A stretch of 64,000 bases of DNA from positions 10,772,984-10,836,983 of the forward strand of contig CM067082.1 in assembly GCA_034008185.1 (NCBI GenBank). The letters are read 5' to 3'. Within the stretch, counting starts at the first letter, position 1. Each line of letters begins with the position of its first letter. The notes under the pieces were generated by a model that was given only the letters and a program-made list of their open reading frames with translations, was not told the DNA's origin and ran no database searches. This DNA comes from Gorsachius magnificus (lineage: Eukaryota > Chordata > Aves > Pelecaniformes > Ardeidae). Position numbers and translations under genes: made by a program. Positions 61,410 to 64,000 of the stretch are shown piece by piece.

Positions 61410-61983
61410 TGTTGTGGTTTAACCCCAGCCAGCAACAAAGCCCCATACAGCCATTCGCTCAGTCCCCCCAGTGGGATGGGGGAGGGAATTGGAAGGGTAG
61501 AAGTGAGAAAACTCGTGGGTTGAGATAAAAGCAGTTTAATAATTGAAATAAAATAATAATTATGATAATAAAATTGTAATGAAAAGGAAAATAATGGAGA
61601 GAAATAAAACGCAAGACAGACAAGAGATGCAAATAAAAACAATTGCTCACCACCAACTGACTGCCCAGCCAGTCCCTGAGCAGTGGCTCCCCACCAGCCT
61701 CCCCCCCCCCAGCTTTATATGCTGAGCATGACATCATATGGTGTGGGATATCCCTGGGGTCAGTTGGGGTCAGCTGTCCCATCTGTGTCCCCTCCCAGCT
61801 TCTTGTGCACCTCCAGCCTCCTCGGGGGTGGGGTGGGGTGAGGAGCAGAAAAGGCCTTGACTCTGTGTAAGCGCTGCTCAGCAGCAAGGAAAACATCCCT
61901 GGGTTTCCAGCACAAATGCAAAATATAGCCCCATGCTAGCTACTGTGAAGGATATTAACTCTGTACCAGCCAAAACCAGCACA
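61410..61983 (-). mobile_element. solo LTR of an endogenous retrovirus, TSD GGCAT
   Basis: A 574-bp LTR, third copy of the family. It begins TGTTGTGGTTTAACCCC and ends GCCAAAACCAGCACA, so the canonical TG...CA termini are intact. The perfect 5-bp duplication is GGCAT (61405-61409 and 61984-61988). The minus-strand TATA box (ATATAAA, 61714-61720) and ATTAAA signal (61535-61540) are both present, giving the same orientation as the other two. The central part is more diverged from the other copies, with an AT-rich stretch at about 61541-61580. No internal viral region remains. Confidence 0.93.
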
Positions 61984-61988
61984 GGCAT

Positions 61989-64000
61989 GTACACTTCTCT
62001 AGCACAATTCAGAAGATAAATGTGCATTAGAGTAGGAAAAACATGTTTGGATCCAAGGAAAATGTTACGACTTTCTGAAAAGAGAGATTCCTGCAATGTA
62101 GTTTACACGCCTGTTTCCATCTCTGCAGCGCTCGCTAGCTTTTGAGGTTGGGGGCAGATACATTCTCGCTGCCTGTGAAGCTGAACTGCTTCGTCGGGAG
62201 AGAAAAGAAGGCTGGATCCTATAGGCTGTCCGCCCCGTGGTACCATGTGTTGCTAAGGGCTGCCTTGGATTCCAGCTGATGTGGGCTGTTTATTCACTGT
62301 CTTTCCCCCCGCCGCCCCATTCGTGGCTAGATACTACAGGCAGAAATTGTTCAGTAATCCTTGAAACAATTGGCAGGCTGATAGGATTACTGCTTTTATA
62401 GAAAGATATAGGGAGACATTCAGCTGGGTTTTTGTTTATGTAGTAACTCTGTAACTGTTAAAACATTTTTAACATTTTTATATATAACTTTATAACGTTT
62501 TAATGCTATAAGACTTTTAACGCTGTGCTTTTCACTTGCTATTCCACCAAAATATCTCTGAATCAGAGGTTTATGCCACACATACGTGAAAATTTAAAAA
62601 TCAATCCGTGGAAGAAATGTTTGCTCTTTCATGACATGTGCTTACCATGTAGCGTCATGCTTACCTTCCTCCTCCAGACTCCACAGCATGGATATGAGGT
62701 TTTTGTGGAGTACAGTTTTCCTATGCTGGACATCCCTGTTCAGTTTTAAGCTTTACTAAAAGTAGTCTTGGGAGTAGAGTATGCTTTTCCAAGAAGTGAT
62801 CTGATGTTTTCTTGAAGCAGGCATTCTTCAATGGTTGCAAACACATTTTTTTCAAGACTAAGTTTGCCAGCTGCTCACCAGTTGCAAGCAAAATCTTGTA
62901 CAGTTTTTATTTCAGGTGTGAGAGGGGGAAGTTTTAGAGCTTGTCTGAATTTAGTTACATTATGTATTTATATTAAATTTCCCCTGGGCTTAGCTTAGGA
63001 CAAAAAAGAATACTGAAATGTGTCAGGGATGTTTTCAGGATGAAGGGCATGCGTGCAAGGCTTGTTTTGAAAATATGCCTTTGCTTTCCGCTTGTCTGAT
63101 CATGACACTACACGCAACATCATACAACCCCATAAGGCTGTAATGGGCCAAATCATTGTAATCAAATGTGGCATTCTGTATGTCTTCCTCTGCAACTAGG
63201 TCAAGTTTAAACCATGTTCTTGGCTTGCGCTCTGATTTCCCATAACCTGCTCCACGTGGCTCGAGTATTGTGTGGGAGTATAGAGTATGCCAGGAGAGAT
63301 TCTGGGCAGCTTCACAGGGACAGTCAGTTTTTAGACAGACTAGTGTTTTTTTCTGCTCTGACTCTATAATGTCGGATTCATGGCAAGAGAAAACTTCCGT
63401 GGTCTAAAGTGTGCTTTTACTGAACCTTACACTCTCAGTTTACCTAATGAGTCACCTTTGGATGCGGCACTATAAAATCTTAAAATCAGGAAGACCCCCT
63501 GGGAGAAAAACCAGTTTGCAAGTTTTGAAGTGTGATTTATTCTGAAAGAGAATACCAAAAAAAATTGGACAGAGGTTGACAATCTGAAGCTGTATAGGAA
63601 CAACTAGGTACTTACACTGTACTTAAGGCTGGGCATGTGAATATTTTGATGTTGGTGACTGCAATATGCAAAATTCCTCTTGATAAGGATTACAGCTTCA
63701 GTGTGGATTTTCTTCCAGTTGCACTGGAACAATTGTGGATCAAAAGGTGTGCTGCCACCCACAAAAGTCCCGTCCAGTCAATGTTCTTTGTCAGCTATTT
63801 GGCTCTGGGACAAAGCCCAGCTGTAGGATGTAAAACTCAGGCAGTAGTAGTAGGCTTTAGTCTTTAGTAGTAGTAAAGTTGTTGGCTTTGGTCTTTATGT
63901 AGGCTCAAATCTTGAGTTGGGGGTGACCAAAGTGGTAATGCGCTCAAGAAGGATACAGTTAGTGCTGGAAGATCTTCTTGGCTAGACAACGATAGCTAAA
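61989..64000. other. non-coding, one weak terminal-exon candidate
   Basis: AT-rich sequence to the window edge. At 62129-62224 a good acceptor (TTTCCATCTCTGCAG) is followed by 31 open codons (containing FEVGGRYILAACEAELL) and TAG. Its zero phase matches the end of the 58552 candidate, so it could be a last coding exon, but this is weak. Nothing else is supported. Confidence 0.4.

Noticed and set aside
61459..61896. 145-codon minus-strand frame
   Set aside because: It lies within the third LTR; shadow frame.
1..64000. CRISPR arrays, tRNA or rRNA genes, bacterial operons, integrons
   Set aside because: No regularly spaced repeats, no tRNA-like cloverleaf noticed and no prokaryotic gene organisation; the repeats are avian.

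Overview
The window looks like bird nuclear DNA. It is AT-rich and gene-poor, with one strong CpG island, several CR1 non-LTR retrotransposon fragments carrying the CR1 3'-end signature (ATTCTGTG / ATAGAATC octamers), and three solo LTRs of one family typical of avian genomes. The LTR family suggests a neoavian rather than a galliform bird, but that point rests on memory and is weak. There are no operons, ribosome binding sites or other bacterial signals. Long open frames are rare outside repeats and the CpG island.

Layout. 1-3.7 kb: ordinary non-coding sequence. 3.7-5.5 kb: CpG-rich zone culminating in a TATA-less CpG island (about 4540-5460), the best candidate for a gene promoter and first exon. 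5.5-21.4 kb: intron-like sequence with homopolymers, a perfect 16-bp inverted repeat (7033-7091) and a few weak candidate exons. 21.43-23.15 kb: an anomalous GC-rich block with a 287-codon open frame on the minus strand that I do not recognise. 23.21-24.84 kb: a CR1 copy with endonuclease and reverse-transcriptase parts joined across an internal deletion. 24.8-35 kb: intron-like, with one coding-like candidate exon (32188-32297). 34974-35517: solo LTR. 37.69-39.15 kb: 5'-truncated CR1 with an open 467-codon frame containing an intact FADD motif. 41.65-42.28 kb: a patch of protein-like frames broken by stops, possibly a decayed coding segment. 44411-44845 and 47888-48125: two minus-strand CR1 3' ends. 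46416-46534: a coding-like candidate exon. 52743-53317 and 61410-61983: two more solo LTRs. 55-62 kb: three short, phase-compatible candidate exons, one encoding a hydrophobic segment.

How it fits together. The simplest reading is a CpG-island promoter near 5 kb followed by a long, repeat-invaded intron or introns of one plus-strand gene, or by intergenic DNA. I cannot name the gene. All candidate exons rest only on splice-site consensus, open frame and codon pattern; short open frames of that size also arise by chance, so their confidence is low. The mobile-element calls are firm: all three LTRs are flanked by perfect 5-bp target-site duplications (TATGG, GATGC, GGCAT). No convincing new biological system is visible.
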